64,000 bases of DNA from Gordonia oryzae (GTDB taxonomy: Bacteria > Actinomycetota > Actinomycetes > Mycobacteriales > Mycobacteriaceae), in assembly GCF_003797185.1 (NCBI RefSeq), contig NZ_RKMH01000007.1, positions 124,001 to 188,000 on the forward strand, read 5' to 3'. Shown here piece after piece: positions 57,601-64,000 of this stretch. The stretch's first letter is position 1, and each line of letters starts with the position of its first letter. The position numbers were made by a program, and so were the translations under genes. Under the pieces are notes generated by a model. The model did no database searches. It was not told where the DNA came from and saw nothing but the letters and a program-made list of their open reading frames with translations.

Positions 57601-58057
57601 GTCACTGTTCGCCTGGATCAAGCGCCATCCTGCAGCCGATAAACCTCTCGGCGGCGTCCTGGTGATGGACGAAGCGCAGAATTACGCACCCTCGCAAGGC
57701 ACCACGAGCGCCACCCAAAGTACCCTCGCACTCGCCTCACAGGCTCGTAAGTACGGACTGGGATTGATCTTCGCGACGCAGGCGCCGAAGGGGATCCACG
57801 GGCGCGTGAGTGGGAACGCATCAACGCAAGTGTTCGGCAAACTCAACCATCCCAACCAGATCGAGGCCGCGAGGGAACTCGCCGCGAGCAAGGGCAGCCC
57901 CATCCCTGACGTCGGCCGCCTGTCCGCGGGCACCTTCTACACAGCAGTCGACGGCGGTCGGTTCGTCAAGGTGGATACTCCACTGTGTCTCAGCTACCAC
58001 CCACAGAGCCCGCCGACCGAGGACGAGGTCATCGAAATCGCCCGGCGAGGACGCTGA
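54692..58057 (+). CDS. Fused ORC/STAND-like AAA and HerA/FtsK-like ATPase
   Basis: A 1121-residue double ATPase. The N-terminal AAA domain has Walker A GVAGSGKTH (residues 65-72), and Walker B VLAIDQID (237-244), followed by an ORC/Cdc6- or STAND-type helical region up to about 400. A middle part (about 400-630) includes VVLRRDDWPSGPKTEQMVAE; a Thr/Pro-rich linker (about 630-710) follows. The C-terminal domain is HerA/DUF853-like: Walker A GSGSGKTVL (742-748), Walker B VLVMDEAQNYAPS (Asp993, Glu994), and FATQAPKGIHG (about 1025). HerA motors pump DNA and assemble with nucleases. ATG 54692 has AGGAGG upstream and overlaps the previous stop. Confidence 0.85.
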   Translation: MDQPTRQALESIRLDWADTPDDVWGAVSPYHVDGLHEQIIDETLRSFEDAQRSDSASPIGVVIRGVAGSGKTHLLGQIRRRVQDEGGYFFLVRLLDGSNFWKSITVAMLESLSRPGHGHPTQLAQLLNQLAREAEVAEPTRQAVVGESPLTLEALEEFVTGVYRNHAHRRRSQHILRAMVLTASQDNDAKDLGEAFLHLDVDDADELAAWGIRNAKLGYQEIVQNVSRIIAFDGASVLAIDQIDTLIEAGKATAPGEETIVEQVAHGLMALRENMSRTSTVVSSITAAWEYLESHAMRSAVERFRKTPMLKRMESTDFSRELLAKRFAPGFARIGFAPPYPTWPVSPAALANTKLLTPRELMIDADRQIVGMLRSGSFTEISSISDENSGATARYGGRDAAPGATTGTAAEEPGQLAAPAKPAELSPELARIENRYQELIAGADPLPALISDTEDRVVPTLLQAGLGAWIEALAGRAGEWRHDPKPGAKAVLHGRIKHVIDPHREIDESWSFRAISATNARAVQTRLANATTASGLSLGAVERILVVLRRDDWPSGPKTEQMVAELYSRGGKVIAWSEDDIRRLVALAKLRSERPLRLHEWIVERNPAAEIGFLAEALGPAVAKATTHVGAGPIGNEAEPAATTSTPTPRDDHPVTHHAMETDAAGARSPKNLPASPTRPTATPTPVATVSSPTDPTAAGAATTATLVRPAGVLTLGRGSTSGDPVSVPLVALRKHVAIFAGSGSGKTVLIRRIVEEAALHGVSSIVLDINNDLARLGTPWPATDPRPWNPEDRALADRYFADTEVIVFTPGRKAGRPLSFRPLPDFAALHGESDEFAAAVDSAVGALLPRARSSERGAKASRYEAVLRQAMVFFGRRGGGSLLSFVALLSELPDGVSTLADAGRLAIDLSENLKASMANDPLLDGDAAPADPGYLLTPSSGKRARISVINLAGLGGEDRVANFVGQLQMSLFAWIKRHPAADKPLGGVLVMDEAQNYAPSQGTTSATQSTLALASQARKYGLGLIFATQAPKGIHGRVSGNASTQVFGKLNHPNQIEAARELAASKGSPIPDVGRLSAGTFYTAVDGGRFVKVDTPLCLSYHPQSPPTEDEVIEIARRGR

Positions 58058-58144
58058 CCTGCGATTTGTTCACAACCGGGACGGCCTCCCGAACTTGTCG
58101 TACCCCCGTGATGTCATGAACGCACCCTCGAACAAAGGAGCGAC

Positions 58145-58753
58145 ATGGCCGATCACGCCGCAGCAATCCGGGGTATCCCGCGCTGGCATCCCGATACCCT
58201 CGTCCGTGAGACGCTGTCCACCATTCGCCGGTTCGGCTGGGCGGTGACGGCGGTCGGCGACGGGTGTTCGTGCGGGGATTCTCGGTGCGCGCCGCCGGAC
58301 TGCGCGTTCGCATACACGACGGGACTCGCGTTGCACTCGATCCCGGATCTGGTGGTCTTCGGTCTCGACGCACGCACCGCTTGTGAGTTGCTCAACGAAC
58401 TCGGTGAGTTGTTCCACCGGGTCGACTGGCGATCGGTGGTCGACGGTCGGACCGAACTCGAGGTGCATGCGCTCGAGATGCGGGTCCGGGTGATCGAGCT
58501 CGTCGACAAATCCGACATGCTCATCACCAACGAGCTGTTCCCGAACCATCCTGCGCTGCAAGCGATCTGGGCCGATGAACTGGGAACCTTCCCGTGGCAG
58601 ACGGGCTATGTGCTGCAACCGATTCACCAGCCGGTCAAGGGCGTCCCCGACACGGGCAGGGCTCACGCCGGTGGCCCACGGGTGGTGAGCGCATCGGTCG
58701 GCGGCGGTCGGGTCGAGTCTTGCCGTGCGCGGCGGCGCGGCCCTCGCGAATAG
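58145..58753 (+). CDS. DUF4262 domain protein
   Basis: A 202-residue protein starting ADHAAAIRGIPRWHPDTLVR. The core FAYTTGLALHSIPDLVVFGL followed by ELLNELGELF matches DUF4262, a family of unknown function with the pattern Tyr-Thr-x-Gly-Leu. A Cys-rich loop (CSCGDSRCAPPDC) near residue 41 may bind metal. The tail is Arg/Gly-rich. AAGGAG precedes ATG. 87 bases downstream of the ATPase gene, so it might belong to the same operon, but a link to its function is not established. Confidence 0.8.
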   Translation: MADHAAAIRGIPRWHPDTLVRETLSTIRRFGWAVTAVGDGCSCGDSRCAPPDCAFAYTTGLALHSIPDLVVFGLDARTACELLNELGELFHRVDWRSVVDGRTELEVHALEMRVRVIELVDKSDMLITNELFPNHPALQAIWADELGTFPWQTGYVLQPIHQPVKGVPDTGRAHAGGPRVVSASVGGGRVESCRARRRGPRE

Positions 58754-58762
58754 AGCAGACGC

Positions 58763-58795
58763 CGCGCGGGGCGCGCCGTTGGCTCGCCCCGCGCG
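58763..58795. terminator. Hairpin after the DUF4262 gene
   Basis: Perfect 11-bp arms CGCGCGGGGCG and CGCCCCGCGCG with an 11-base loop, directly after the stop. It probably ends the transcript that includes the DUF4262 gene and separates it from the TerD-AIM24 gene. Confidence 0.7.
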
Positions 58796-58856
58796 ACGTA
58801 CATGAGGACCGTGGATTCAGATCGGTCACCGGCACATATCGGGCACAATGGAAATC

Positions 58857-60218
58857 ATGCGGCACCTCGCCCCGGGACAGAACACCGCGCTGCCATCGGT
58901 GGCAGTGACGGTGTCCGTGCGTTCGGTGACACCGGTGAACACCTCGGCGGTGTTGCTGACGTCGGCTCATCGGGTTCGGTCCGACGCCGACTTCGTCTTT
59001 TACAACCAGCCGACCGGCCCCGGGATCTCCTACCGCACTGACGGCGGTGCCGACGTGCTCGACATCGACACGACTCGACTACCCGCCGATATCGTCACCG
59101 TGGCCATCACGGCCAGCCTCGACGGAACCGGCCCCGTCTCGTTCGCGACCGCGGGACGCCTGGAGGTGACCATCGCACCCGCCGACGCAGGGGCAGCCGC
59201 CGAGGGGACGATCGCCTTCTCGCCGGACGGTCTCACCAGCGAGGCGGCCGTGGTCTGTGTTGAGATCTATCGACGCGGTGATGCCTGGAAGGTACGCGCC
59301 GTCGGACAGGGATATGACGCCGGATTGGCGGGTCTGGCAACCGCTTTCGGCATCGATGTCGAGGACGACGCACCCGTGCCCGAGTCGCCTCCGGTACGCG
59401 ACCCCCAACCGTGGCCACCCGACGCATCACACCACCCCGCCGCCAGTCCGCCTCCGCCCCGACCGCAGCCCGAGGGAGCCCCCATGCACAGCGATCTGTT
59501 CAACCCCGATCATTCCGAGGTTTCCGGACTGGGCATCCAGAAGCAGGGCAGCAAGATGTGTCGCATCGGCCTGTCGGGTGAGGTGATGGCGCGGGCCGGG
59601 TCGATGGTCGCCTATCAGGGCGATCTGAGCTTCGAGGCTCTCGGCTCCGGCGGCATCGGACGCATGATGCGACAGGCACTCTCGGGCGAAGGCGTGCCGC
59701 TGATGAAGGTGAGCGGCCGCGGCGATCTGTTCCTGGCCAACGCCGCCGCCGACGTCCACCTCATCGATCTCGACGGAACCGACGGCCTGACCATCAACGG
59801 CGCCAACGTGCTCGCCTTCGACTCCACGCTGCACTACGACATCGCGCGCGTGCAGGGGGCCGGCGCGCTCAGCAACGCCGGAATGTTCAACTGTGTCTTC
59901 ACCGGTCGTGGGCGCATCGCGATCACCACCGACGGCACCCCGGTGGTGCTCACCGTCGACGCGGCCACCTACGCCGACCCCAACGCCGCGGTCGCATGGT
60001 CGTCGAGCCTACGCACCTCGATCAAGTCCAACGATTCGTTCAACCTCGGAACCCTGATGGGGCGCAGCACCGGCGAACGACTCACCCTGGCGTTTGCCGG
60101 GCAGGGCTTTGTGGTGGTTCAGCCCTCGGAGTTGCCGCCGGGTGGATTCGTCGGCGGCACGGGCGACGGCGGACAGGCCGGCGTCGGTGGCATGCTCGGC
60201 GGGTTCCTCGGGCGCTGA
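58857..60218 (+). CDS. TerD-AIM24 domain fusion protein
   Basis: A 453-residue two-domain protein. The N-terminal TerD domain (about 1-165) starts RHLAPGQNTALPSVAVTVSV and includes DADFVFYNQPTGPGISYRTD and ADIVTVAITASLDG, the calcium-binding fold of tellurite-resistance proteins. A Pro-rich linker (about 175-205) joins a C-terminal AIM24/TspB-like beta-sandwich (MARAGSMVAYQGDLSFEALG, LFLANAAADVHLIDLDG, GRGRIAITTDGTPVVLTV). Both domain types bind membranes or metal in stress-response complexes. Start ATG 58857 (MRHLAPG) is preferred over 58848. Confidence 0.85.
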   Translation: MRHLAPGQNTALPSVAVTVSVRSVTPVNTSAVLLTSAHRVRSDADFVFYNQPTGPGISYRTDGGADVLDIDTTRLPADIVTVAITASLDGTGPVSFATAGRLEVTIAPADAGAAAEGTIAFSPDGLTSEAAVVCVEIYRRGDAWKVRAVGQGYDAGLAGLATAFGIDVEDDAPVPESPPVRDPQPWPPDASHHPAASPPPPRPQPEGAPMHSDLFNPDHSEVSGLGIQKQGSKMCRIGLSGEVMARAGSMVAYQGDLSFEALGSGGIGRMMRQALSGEGVPLMKVSGRGDLFLANAAADVHLIDLDGTDGLTINGANVLAFDSTLHYDIARVQGAGALSNAGMFNCVFTGRGRIAITTDGTPVVLTVDAATYADPNAAVAWSSSLRTSIKSNDSFNLGTLMGRSTGERLTLAFAGQGFVVVQPSELPPGGFVGGTGDGGQAGVGGMLGGFLGR

Positions 60219-60296
60219 ACGCTTTTGGGCCCTTCATCGTCGGCAGGTCACACGGGATCCACGATCACTACTTTTGATCAGTAAAGAGCGGACACT

Positions 60297-60321
60297 TTGA
60301 CATCGGAGTACACACGTACTC
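60297..60321 (+). promoter_or_regulatory. Promoter-operator of the secreted lipase gene
   Basis: TTGACA at 60297-60302 is followed at once by a perfect inverted repeat GAGTAC-ACAC-GTACTC (60306-60321), in the spacer of the presumed promoter, about 100 bases before the lipase start. A regulator bound here would block transcription. The -10 box is not clear. Confidence 0.4.
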
Positions 60322-60417
60322 TTACTGCGTGGTAACTTACGTTCTCGTCACACCATGACGAACGACACCCGGCAGCGCCGCCACAGGGGGCGGGCGCTTG
60401 TGGGAAGGGGAATCGCA

Positions 60418-61512
60418 GTGCCGCATCATCGATTTTCACGACGGGCGTGGACCCGCAGAATCGCCACCACTGTTGCCGCCGTGGCCACAGGCGTCGGGGT
60501 GGCCATGTCACTCGCCGGCCCGGCCGCCGCGGCCGACCAGCAACAGCAGCTCGCCGACTTCATCGCGGCTGGCGCCAAGAAACCTGTTGTCGCAGAGACG
60601 ATTCTGGCGGGACGCAGCTCATGGTTCACCCCGACCGGCAACGGTCCCCGTCAAGAGGGCTTCCTCCCGGCCTTCGGGTACGGGCTGACCAATCCGAACA
60701 TCGCGCCGCCCGGGGCCAACGATTGGTCTTGCAAACCGAAACAGGGTCAGGACCCGGTTGTCCTCGTCCACGGCACGTGGGAGAACGCGTACAACAACTG
60801 GGCAATGCTGTCGCCGGCCCTGAAATCCGCGGGCTACTGCGTCTACGCGCTGAACTACGGCATCCTGCCGACCCTGCAAGGCGGCGGGCTGGGCGCTCTG
60901 CTACCCGGCGCCTTCGGCACTGGTGACATCGCGCAATCCGGCGCGCAGCTCGGCGATTTCGTCACCAAGGTGCTCTCGACCACCGGCGCCTCGAAGGTGA
61001 ACCTGGTCGGCCATTCTCAGGGCGGCATCACTGCGCGTCAGTACATCCGCTACGACGGCGGCGCCTCCAAGGTCGCCAACCTCGTCACCTTGGGCGCCAC
61101 CAACAACGGCACCTCACTGGACGGAATCGGCACCCTGGGGCGCACCATCAACAACCTCGGCATCGACGTGCTCGGTCCGATCGCACTGGGCGTCGGCGCT
61201 TCGGGCATCCAGCAGGTCTACGACTCCCCCTTCATCAAGAATCTCAACAAGGGCGGCGTGTACGCCGTCGGCGATGTGAAGTACACGATCGTCGGCAGCC
61301 GGTACGACGAGATCACCACGCCGTACCAGTCGACCTTCTTCCCCGCGGGCACCAAGAACACACGAAATATCGTGCTGCAGAACGGGTGCGAACAGGACAC
61401 CTCGGACCATCTGTCGTTGAGCTATTCACCGCGCGCGGTGTCGATCGTCCTCAACGCCTTCGATCCAGCGGTTCCGATCGTGTGCGCGCCCAACGCTTGG
61501 CTCCTCGGCTGA
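60418..61512 (+). CDS. Secreted lipase/esterase (Lipase_2 class)
   Basis: A 364-residue secreted triacylglycerol lipase-type alpha/beta hydrolase. A basic N-terminus and hydrophobic signal (TTVAAVATGVGVAMSLAGPA) end in the likely cleavage site AAA-ADQ. The oxyanion motif is VVLVHGTWENAYNNW, the nucleophile GHSQGGITARQYIRYDGG, an acid residue is likely in SRYDEITTP, and the His in CEQDTSDHLSLSY. GTG 60418 has AGGGGAA five bases upstream, giving a proper signal-peptide start; the upstream open frame to 60355 is ignored. A palindrome covers the promoter and a strong hairpin follows. Confidence 0.88.
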   Translation: MPHHRFSRRAWTRRIATTVAAVATGVGVAMSLAGPAAAADQQQQLADFIAAGAKKPVVAETILAGRSSWFTPTGNGPRQEGFLPAFGYGLTNPNIAPPGANDWSCKPKQGQDPVVLVHGTWENAYNNWAMLSPALKSAGYCVYALNYGILPTLQGGGLGALLPGAFGTGDIAQSGAQLGDFVTKVLSTTGASKVNLVGHSQGGITARQYIRYDGGASKVANLVTLGATNNGTSLDGIGTLGRTINNLGIDVLGPIALGVGASGIQQVYDSPFIKNLNKGGVYAVGDVKYTIVGSRYDEITTPYQSTFFPAGTKNTRNIVLQNGCEQDTSDHLSLSYSPRAVSIVLNAFDPAVPIVCAPNAWLLG

Positions 61513-61540
61513 CAGCGAGACTCCGCGTCCCGGCGAGGTG

Positions 61541-61569
61541 ATGCCGCTCCCCCACGGCGGGAGCGGCAT
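61541..61569 (+). terminator. Hairpin after the lipase gene
   Basis: Perfect 11-bp arms ATGCCGCTCCC and GGGAGCGGCAT around a seven-base loop, 28 bases after the lipase stop and before the convergent aspA relic. Confidence 0.8.
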
Positions 61570-61618
61570 TGCCGTCTGCTCACCACACCTCAGAAATTCG
61601 GGTTCTCGTCGCCGGTCC

Positions 61619-63047
61619 TCAGCGGGTGCTGTCGCCCTCAGCGGTCACCGGACGCAGATTGGCCAGATGCGAAGGGCTGAGCAGTCGTTCGAGTTCGCCG
61701 CGCTCGAGGAGGCCCTCCTCGAGAGAACCAACTCGAGGACGGTACGCCCACTGCGCAACGCCTCCTGAGCGATTGCGGTCGAGGCGACGTAGCCCAGCGA
61801 CGGACTCAGCGCCGTGACCAGACCGATCGAGTTCTCGACCCGATGCCGCAGCGTCTCCTCGTTGGCGGTGATGCCGTCGACACACCTGGCGGCGAGTGTC
61901 CGGCATGCCGCGCTCAGGTGGGTCATCCCGTCCGACATCAGGTCACGATGATCGGCTCGAAGGCGTTGAGCTGCAACTGGCCCGATTCGGCGGCCACCGT
62001 GATGGTGACGTCGTTGCCGATCACCTCATACTCGACCTGCGAGACCACCTCGGGTATCACCGGGTTCACCTTGCCGGGCATGATCGACGATCCCGCCTGG
62101 ACCGGCGGCGGGTTGATCTCGCCGAGTCCGGCCCGCGGCCCCGACGACAGCAATCGCAGATCGTTGCAGATCTTCGACAGCTTCACCGCGACACGTTTGA
62201 GAACCCCCGACAGGTGCACGAACTGGCCAACATCCTGCGTGGCCTCGACGAGGTGGTGCTGCACTCACCAGATCCAGACCGGTCTTGTCGCAGAGATAGC
62301 CGACAGCCTTGTCCGCGTAGCCGATCGGGGCATTGAGACCCGTGCCGATCGCGGTGGCACCGAGATTGATCTCGTGGACCAGGGTCGCCCGCTCCCGGAG
62401 ACGTTGACGATCCTCGTCGATCATCACCGCGAACGCCCCGAACTCCTGACGGCAGGGTCATCGGCACCGCATCCTGCAACTGGGTGCGTCCCATCTTTGC
62501 GACCGAGGCGAACTCCGCGGCCTTGCGCGCAAAAGCCTGCTGCAGCACCGACATCGCCTCGTCGAGTTCACCGACTGCCCGGATTTTCGCCACGTTGACC
62601 GCGGTCGGGTAGACATCGTTGGTGGATTGCCCGGCGTTGACGTGCTCGTTGGGGTGCAGGTGCCGGTACTCACCGCGACCGTGTCCGAGGATCTCCAACG
62701 CCCGGTTCGCGATGACCTCACTGGCGTTCATAGTGGTCGAGGTACCCGCGCCGCCGTGAATGACGTCGACGACGAACTGATCATGCAAGCCGCCGTCGAG
62801 GATCTCGTCGCAGGCCACGCAGATCGCCCTCGCCCGCTCCTCGTCGAGGATACCGAGGTCGGCGTTTGCGCGGGCCGCCGACCACTTCACCGTGACCAGC
62901 GCTCGGACGAGATGGGCGTTGGAGCCGATCGTCCGTCCGGTGACCGGGAAGTTCTCGACCGCTCGCAGTGTGTGGATATCCCAATACGCCTCCGCTGGTA
63001 CCTCACGCCGCCCGAGAAGATTCGGTCTCCACTCGCTCCTGAACCAT
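61619..63047 (-). pseudogene. aspA: Aspartate ammonia-lyase, full length but with about five frameshifts
   Basis: Aspartase converts aspartate to fumarate and ammonia. Consecutive fragments in shifting frames give a complete protein of about 475 codons: LLGRREVPAEAYWDIHTLRA, HLHPNEHVNAGQSTNDVYPT, TAIGTGLNAPIGYADKAVGY, the superfamily signature [20 protein letters not shown], and LRHRVENSIGLVTALSPSLG near the end. Breaks lie near 63020, 62450, 62262, 61940 and 61725. Total length equals that of an intact gene, so lesions are small indels. Divergent from its presumed GntR regulator. Confidence 0.85.
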
Positions 63048-63069
63048 CGTCACGATGCTCAGCTATCTT

Positions 63070-63090
63070 GCTGTCGGGCTGTCCGACAGC
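63070..63090. promoter_or_regulatory. Palindrome in the aspA-gntR divergent region
   Basis: Arms GCTGTCGG and CCGACAGC (8 bp perfect) around GCTGT. Position between divergent aspA and gntR relics suggests a GntR operator. It shares the CCGACAGC core with the intergenic repeats at 29.1 and 50.9 kb. Confidence 0.4.
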
Positions 63091-63169
63091 ACTGATGTCG
63101 TACATGACTGAGCTATCGCCAACACGTAGGGCAGTGCGCACACCAGATCGAAGACGGAGGACCATCCCG

Positions 63170-63855
63170 ATGACCAGCAGTTGAGCCGCCAACCCGTCAC
63201 GACTCGGATCAGCGCGGCCGAAGCGGTGTTCACCGACCTGCGCCAAGCCATCGACAGTGGCGACCTACCCGTCGGCGAGCGCCTCCCGTCCGAGGCCGAG
63301 CTCGGCGAGCGCTACGCGGTGAGTCGATCGGTCGTCCGGGAGGCATTGCGCTCCTGCACCGCGCTCGGACTCACCGAAAACCGCACCGGCCGAGGAACAT
63401 TCGTGGTCAGTAGCACGGTATCCCACGACCTGAAGGTCGGCGAGTACACGGCGCGGGAGCTCATGGAGGCACGGCCACGCATCGAGATCCCGGCCGCCGG
63501 ATAGGCCGCCGAGCGGCGCTCCACCGAGGACCTGCGTCAACTCATTGAATTGACGCAGGCCATGGCGGTGGAGTCGAATCAGACCGACTGGGTCGCTCTC
63601 GACGGACAGTTCCACCTGACGATCGCACGAGCGAGCGGAAACCGCGTCTTCCAGGAAGCGCTCGTCGATATCGGCAATTCTTTGACTGCCCAGTCGGCCA
63701 CACTCAATCTGGCGACCGGACGCATGCGCCGGTCGAACGGGGAACACGCGCGCATCGTCGAGGCCATCAGCTCCGGCGACCGGCACGCCGCCGAGCAGGC
63801 CATGGCCGATCATCTCGACGCCGTGCGGGAGGCGGCGCGCTCGCTCACCCACTGA
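63170..63855 (+). pseudogene. GntR/FadR-family regulator with in-frame amber stop
   Basis: The N-terminal winged helix is typical (FTDLRQAIDSGDLPVGERLP, SEAELGERYAVSRSVVREAL), then TAG at 63502 interrupts the frame, and the FCD effector domain continues in the same frame (ELTQAMAVESNQTDWVALDG, QFHLTIARASGNRVFQEALV) to 63855. The natural ATG (63170, with GGAGG upstream) is also out of frame with the body, so one small indel near the start is likely too. Probably the former regulator of aspA. Confidence 0.8.
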
Positions 63856-63886
63856 TCTTCCCGGAAAGCTTCTGCTGCAGCAGTTC

Positions 63887-64000
63887 TCAGAACTTGTTGC
63901 AAGTGCGCAAGGCCTTGGCCATGGCGTCCCGGGTCATCGTGCGCTGTTGCGCGCCGATACCGTGATCACGCAGGAACGCCATCACCGTCGAGCGGACCGG
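63887..64000 (-). CDS. C-terminal end of an unidentified protein (cut by window edge)
   Basis: Thirty-seven residues before a stop at 63887: VRSTVMAFLRDHGIGAQQRT, then MTRDAMAKALRTCNKF. Mostly helical and protein-like, on the minus strand; the body of the gene lies beyond 64000. I do not recognise the family. Confidence 0.45.
   Translation of the reverse strand, partial: PVRSTVMAFLRDHGIGAQQRTMTRDAMAKALRTCNKF

Noticed and set aside
63170..63855. Amber readthrough or pyrrolysine insertion in the gntR gene
   Set aside because: No pylRSTBCD genes are visible, and the neighbouring aspA gene is also broken, so plain decay is the simpler reading.

Overview
The window is chromosomal DNA from a high-GC, mycolic-acid actinobacterium close to Gordonia, Rhodococcus or Mycobacterium. 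Four things support this: the mtrA-mtrB-lpqB signalling operon beside secA1, hpf, ahcY and tmk; a type VII (ESX) substrate and chaperone gene set with PE, PPE, EspG, EspC and WXG100 proteins; a ugpA-ugpE-ugpB-ugpC operon in the same gene order as Mycobacterium tuberculosis; and frequent GTG starts. Gordonia is my best guess at genus, but it is an inference.

Layout. 1-14.1 kb is a core block: secA (cut by the left edge), hpf, a comF-type phosphoribosyltransferase, lpqB/mtrB/mtrA, tmk, a proline-rich membrane protein, ahcY, an amino-acid permease and a cation efflux protein. comF and tmk are inverted relative to the M. tuberculosis order. 14.3-22.0 kb is an ESX accessory module: WXG100 pair, EspG chaperone, PPE, PE, an EspB-like protein, an EspC-like protein and two YbaB/EspL-like proteins on the minus strand, with a divergent EspI-like ATPase. 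No ESX membrane-core gene is present. 22.0-24.5 kb holds a DedA protein, an alpha/beta hydrolase and a TM2 protein. 24.5-29.9 kb is a shikimate-to-protocatechuate catabolic cluster: a QsuB-type dehydratase, MHS transporter, quinate/shikimate dehydrogenase and TetR regulator, with three copies of a putative 20-bp operator. 29.9-34.6 kb is the infA-rpmJ-rpsM-rpsK-rpsD-rpoA-rplQ-truA operon. 34.9-40.4 kb mixes a PF04020 membrane protein, an F420-type oxidoreductase, a DUF1059-like miniprotein, an EAL-domain relic broken by a decamer repeat, a large conserved unknown, dtd and fdhD. 40.5-44.8 kb is the ugp importer. 44.9-50.7 kb is map, adk, secY and the distal spc operon (rpsH to rplO), which begins at rpsH without rplE/rpsN next to it.

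50.7-61.6 kb is an accessory region. It has a tandem repeat, two broken genes, then the main candidate system: a tightly coupled three-gene operon (52948-58057) encoding a PD-(D/E)XK/DUF559-like nuclease, a small HTH-like protein and a 1121-residue ATPase that fuses an N-terminal ORC/STAND-like AAA domain to a C-terminal HerA/FtsK-like motor. This is the composition expected of a nucleic-acid-targeting defence or DNA-processing system. It is followed by a DUF4262 protein, a TerD-AIM24 fusion and a secreted lipase.

61.6-64.0 kb contains a full-length but multiply frameshifted aspartate ammonia-lyase and its divergent, nonsense-interrupted GntR regulator, both apparently decaying together, and the end of one unidentified gene.
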